Below are positions 59,401 to 64,000 of a stretch of DNA of 64,000 bases, piece by piece; positions within the stretch are counted from its first letter, which is position 1, and every line of letters starts with the position of its first letter. The stretch comes from Erythrocercus mccallii. Lineage: Eukaryota; Chordata; Aves; Passeriformes; Dicruridae. The notes under the pieces are model-generated. The model searched no databases, was not told where the DNA came from, and saw only the letters and a program-made list of their open reading frames with translations. The position numbers and the translations under genes are program-made. Location: positions 310,001-374,000 of the forward strand of contig VZRG01000193.1 of NCBI GenBank assembly GCA_013397435.1, written 5' to 3'.

Positions 59401-61463
59401 TAAAGTCACAAAGAGCTAACTGTGAATCTATCAGCATGATCCTGAAGAGGTGTTTAAAATAAATAAATAAAAGGAAATAAGGAGGCAGAGTATTTGTGCT
59501 GAGGTAGGAACTGAAACAGCTTGTCATCATGAAGAGACTTTGTTTACAATGGATAGTTTTTCACAATGACATTTACTGCTGCCACTAAGCTAAAAGAGAG
59601 ATCAACACACTTACACAAGGAGAGAAATAGTAGATACATCTTTTATTACTGAGGAAAATGTGTTGACACTGACATTACATGGTTTAATCTGTATTGCAGC
59701 TTATATTGAGTTCAATTAGCAGGTTTTGTATTGAAGTTAGTTATTCCTGACGTAGCTACATGACATCAGACATACTATCTACTACTTCTAAAAACCAAAA
59801 TTAAAAAAAAAAACAAACAAAAAAAACCCACAAAGCAGGAAAAATAAAATTCTGACAGTTGTTATGAACTATATTCAAAGATCTTCCAAGATGCCTCTGA
59901 AGCAGGGAATTTATGGTTACTTAGTCTTTTCTTGTTACATCCTGTAATCCAGACACACTCATTAAAGCTCTAACTTCCTTTCAGTTTCTTAGGAAACAAC
60001 CAGTATCCTCTTCTTAGAAACCTCAATGTTCAAAGTATCTGATTGCAGGAGAGATCTGGATTTTAAAGCACCACCAGCCTTGAAGGCAGGCTAGGTTGTG
60101 CAGGAGATTTTTATTTACCCAATTATTTGACTGGTTCCTATTGTTTTCATAAAACAAAAATATGTCTTTCTTTGAAGAAATCCTTATATTCTATTCATTC
60201 TAGCAGACCCTGCTTCTGTCAACACTTCTGTTTTCAATAGATAGCTTGCTGAACTGAAAAACAAGCACATAGGAAATATTTCTTTCTTAAGATGGTTAGA
60301 ACGTAAAATTGCCTGTGGCTGTAGGAGATACCTTGGAGGATGACACAGTTATTGCTTTAATAAGGCTTTTTGATCCTGTCTCATGCAACATGTTCATAAT
60401 CAAACATGACTATTGTCAAGGTACAGATATTTTATGCTAACCACAAAACAAACTGGAAAACTATTCAAAGAGTAATTTCACTAGGTTCCTCTAAGTAATT
60501 TCATACACCAAGAGTACTTACAAAGAGTTCCTGTTAGACAGGTGCATGGATCTTATTCTGTTTCCATTACTCTCTTGGCTGCTAATGTAGCAAAAACATC
60601 TTTCAAATGAAAAGCTGAGCAGTGTTGCAAGCACCACAGTGGCAACAAACAGACTTCAAAATGGCCTTGAAAAAACACAAGATGCAATTCAGAAATTATA
60701 AGTTCAAAGTACTACACTCAGGGAGAACTAATTGCACAAATATGTACTGGGCAAAAATTCTGAAAAACAAAAGCTGGGAGTATAGAAAACCACAAACTGA
60801 ACATGAAGTAATCCATTGCCATGATATAAAGAAAGCCAGAACCACCTCAAATTCATTCTCAACAGCGTGGATAACCTTAAGCAGCAACCTTAACCACTAA
60901 TTTTCTTAAAACTGCATGTTTACTCAGGCTTCTAGATAGACACATAGTAGTTCTTGTAATTTAAAAGGGAAAAGAAAACTGAAGTCCACTTATTCCTTAA
61001 AAAAATAAATCACAAGCGTAAGGTGTCATTTCACGGTTAATACAAGCAAAATTACATCTGCCAGCTTGTGCATGAAACAATTTTCTCCCTTTTAAGTTTG
61101 TCTGAGAAGCCAGTGCATTATATTGAAAAATTCAGAGCATGGGACACTCACAGTGCAATGCCAAACCCTTCCAAGAATATGAGACCCACATTTGTGCAAT
61201 GACAGTATGAACAGATGTAGTAGATGCAACTGCAAAGGTATCTAGTGTTAAGTACATGTCCTTATGAAGTCACTAAAGATCAGCTGTTAAAAATTACATA
61301 CAAATGCCTCAATTAATAGACTACAAATAGGCATACAGCTGGGTTACCTGCATAGATATTTTTCTTAGTCAAACACAAAGGTGTCTAAAAATGTTCAAGT
61401 AAAATGAATCCAGGAGGCTTTGTATGTCAAGTACAATGTATGAAAAATAGTGCTCCTCTGGTA
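53466..61463. other. AT-rich non-coding DNA, no gene recognised
   Basis: No recognisable gene. A 135-codon frame at 55082-55489 has no domain I know. Small features: A-rich tracts near 58.26-58.32 and 59.80-59.83 kb, a duplicated TTTTTTCTGG near 55.83 kb, and a short tandem repeat at 56871-56905. Confidence 0.65.
56871..56905. repeat. Short tandem repeat of YCCTAAAGCTG, three copies
   Basis: TCCTAAAGCTG occurs at 56871-56881 and 56882-56892, and CCCTAAAGCTG at 56895-56905. A degraded fourth copy (TCCTCTTTAGCTG) follows. It is a minor local duplication. Confidence 0.8.
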
Positions 61464-61520
61464 CCATATAATCATTAAGTTTGAAAAAGACGTCTGAGAT
61501 TACAGAGTCCAACTATGACT
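61464..61520 (-). mobile_element. Short decayed CR1 3' fragment
   Basis: The plus strand reads ATAATCATTAAGTTTGAAAA, then AGACGTCTGAGATTACAGAGTCCAAC-type sequence, closely matching the reverse complement of the CR1 3' end. Only about 57 bp can be recognised. Confidence 0.72.
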
Positions 61521-64000
61521 CATATCTCATGCCTGGAAGAAACTGTACTTCAAGGATGATAGTTTTACTTGTCATATCTTAAGTCTACATTTTCCACAGA
61601 GATCAGGCTGACATGGGAAAATAAATTTGCACATAAAATTTGTGCAGCTGGATATATTAGTTTCAGAAATGTTCACTTAAAAAAAGGAAAAATGTTATTT
61701 AAATCAACTCACATACTCCTTCCTTAACTGATGAGCAATGAATGGAATCAAATTTGAGACAATCTTCCATCTTCTTATTCCATTTATTGTAAGAAACTAA
61801 AATGCATCTTCTATCCTTTTCCCTTTCTGTAATTTAAAACTCTAATCACATCTTTAAACTCTTATCCACAGACCAGAATGATTAAATGTAATTCTGATGT
61901 TGGACGGTTCCCTGTATCTACCCACTTCTTCAGTTCCAATTATGATTGTGGAACAGAGAGAAAGTAAGCCTACAGCTTTAAATGTCCTTCAGTGTCAAAA
62001 GGCTATTAGACCTTCAGTTCTGCCTAATGTGAAAAAAAAAATAGCAGGACAAGAGAAACCAAGGAATAATGAAGAATATGGCCATTTAGCATAATATCAC
62101 TTGCCACAAAATTCAGAAACTGCATCAAAGCAGATTCATCAATATTATCCTGCAGCTCCTCAGCTGCTTCATCACTTGTAGCTGGATTCCACTGCTAAAA
62201 GCAAATGCAAGAAGCTTAAATTTCTTGGATATCACTTTATCTTTCATTAAAGGGAACTGTGAAAAAGTCCCCAAGGTTCTTCAGGGAGCAAGTGAAATGT
62301 AATTCTTAAAAACAGAAACCAGGATTCTTTTCCCTTTAGTCAGCATAGAGCAAGACTGAATGCTCTGGGTAATGGACAGCAAGATATGTCTTTGCTCCAT
62401 CAGATGCAGAGTATATAACGCAAGCAGTTCAGGGCAGAGCAGTAACATGGGTTTCTTGTCTGGCAAAAGCACTGTTTCACATGGTGTGAACAACTTCCCC
62501 ATCTTGGATCCCTCTTTGTTCTGCCAGCCAGGATGTTTGACCATCCAAGCAATGAACTTGATCAGAGAGCTGATCTCTCTGTAAAGCAACCCAGCAAAAT
62601 AAATGGTTATTTTCAGGTGGATCCATTCTGAGTCTTGTTAAATGTGCAAGTGCCCAAACAGATCTGGCAGCACAATGGAAGAAGCCCTGAATGGACATGA
62701 ATGGGAAGCCAGGAGCACTGGATGAAGTTGACAGAGACACTTAAGAAATACAGAGAATGACACTTAAAATACCAGAAGGATAAGAAAGCCTGACATAACC
62801 ACACAAGTACAGGTACTCCAACACTGATCCAAATCATACAACATCTCAGACTCAACACTGAAGCTGACCCAGGAAGTCCCTGTTCCTTCAGCAGCTGTTT
62901 GCCTGTTTGTCAAGTGTGGTGATCAAACCTTTTCTATGTTGAACTGAATATTGGTTGAACAAAAGCAAACAATGGAGTGAAAACAATGCCTGAAAGAAAA
63001 GGAAGACAAAAAGGTGTGTAAGACTTCAAGGAAAACTCAGTATAAGACTGATTCCTATAAACTTTATATCAAAACAGCTAAACTAGTTGTAATTCTTCTT
63101 TTTCAACTGTGTGGTGCAATCTGTGCACCGGGACATGTTTTAAATGAAAAGTGCCCAGATATGATGTGGCTTGAGTTCTTTTTTTATTATTTTATTATTA
63201 TTTATATTTTTTTTTTTTTTTTTATTATTTTATTATTATTTATATTTATTATTATTTCCACATAAGAGAAACTAAGGAGCACAGCAAAGAAAAATAAGGT
63301 GGCTACAATGTACCGTTTCGTCATGGCCAGGGAAAGAAAAACAAGCACTTGTACTTACATCTCCAACACCCAGACATTAAAACAAGTATTTTTCTTTTTC
63401 AATTCTGTTTATTTGGACAGGCTTAGGAGGCTGCCCATTTTATAAAACAGAGAGGATAACAGGAAAGCAAAATCAGAGGACTTATCCTCAGTTACCCCAG
63501 AATACTTACTGTATATGGTTTATAGCAGATGACATGCACCATTACATTAACAACTCACCACCCTTCAGGACCAGCCCATGTGAGAACAATTGTTCTGATT
63601 AACACTAGAAAGAGATCATATGAACTAGGGGCAAAGAAAGCAAAAGTACATGAACTCCACACCCAGGTTTGTAAAGAAGCACAAAGGAACATTATGTTCA
63701 CAACTTTTTTATGAAAGTCAATGAGATTTCGACATCTGAATTTTCCATTTTGTAAAATCACTCTTTTGTAAAATCTAAATTACTACATGAGTTGACACCC
63801 AAGCTGACTTTCTGAAGGGCACTATGGTGGTCTCATAGCTCAGCCATCACACTACCATTGTATACCTGGAGAACTGAAAATTGATTAAGTGCTCATGAGA
63901 CAATGCTGAGAATTGTACATGGGAATTATGCAGTTACAATAGTGAGAAAACTGTGGATTTTCAGAAAAAATTAATCCACAAGAAGCTTCTGCCAAAGACA
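61521..64000. other. AT-rich non-coding DNA, no gene recognised
   Basis: No gene recognised. Frames up to 102 codons (62281-62589 minus) overlap others on the opposite strand. The AT-rich repeat at about 63.18-63.25 kb is listed separately. Confidence 0.65.
63183..63247. repeat. AT-only duplicated block
   Basis: A 27-bp unit made only of T and A (TTTATTATTTTATTATTATT plus TATATTT) occurs at 63183-63209 and again at 63221-63247, separated by a run of T. It looks like a local duplication within a low-complexity tract. Confidence 0.85.

Noticed and set aside
1..64000. CRISPR array or bacterial features
   Set aside because: No regularly spaced repeats, and CR1, SINE and ERV content shows vertebrate nuclear DNA.

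Overview
The window reads as non-coding nuclear DNA from a bird, most likely a passerine. It carries CR1 LINE fragments with the typical 3' ends at four places, a tRNA-Ile-headed SINE with a CR1-type tail (the TguSINE1 style known from zebra finch), and several avian-type endogenous retrovirus LTRs. The host assignment rests on recognising these repeat families by eye. I found no convincing exon of a cellular gene, no functional tRNA, rRNA or CRISPR array, and no bacterial-style operon. Most of the window is AT-rich single-copy DNA with many stops in all frames, either intergenic or inside a long intron.

The main object is a minus-strand endogenous provirus at 10005-17021, bounded by the 4-bp target duplication TGAC. 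Read on the minus strand, the order is 5' LTR (17021-16323), primer binding site, a leader of about 1.1 kb with a strong splice donor, and a broken gag (15228-13812) that keeps the myristoylation start, matrix, proline-rich, capsid C-terminal and nucleocapsid parts. No protease, reverse transcriptase or integrase follows. Instead there is a stretch with a GC box, a TATA box and a splice donor that looks like an internal promoter with a short first exon. After it come an opposite-strand LTR inserted inside the provirus (12252-12950), a 62-codon cysteine-rich ORF joined by an ATGA stop/start overlap to a 129-codon Arg/Cys-rich ORF, a transmembrane Env-like remnant, two tandem hairpins, a polypurine tract and the 3' LTR (10712-10005, with an assembly gap). 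The two LTRs differ at only 5 of about 300 comparable bases, although gag carries at least three stops, a frame change and a damaged zinc knuckle. This suggests a pol-less element copied in trans. The ORF pair and the internal promoter are the most unusual things in the window.

Other mobile DNA: a candidate 390-bp solo LTR at 21109-21498; a CR1 tail at 24399-24482; a 725-bp ERVL-type solo LTR at 28648-29372 with duplication CTGTG; a cluster at 30588-33521 where a solo LTR of the provirus family abuts a minus-strand ERVL-type LTR that is itself split by a third LTR (31761-32516); CR1 copies at 37667-37941, 52676-53465 and 61464-61520; and the SINE at 39849-39990. Nearly every insertion has intact target duplications, so the order of events can be partly read from the sequence.

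Family names were assigned from memory of repeat structure, without a database search.
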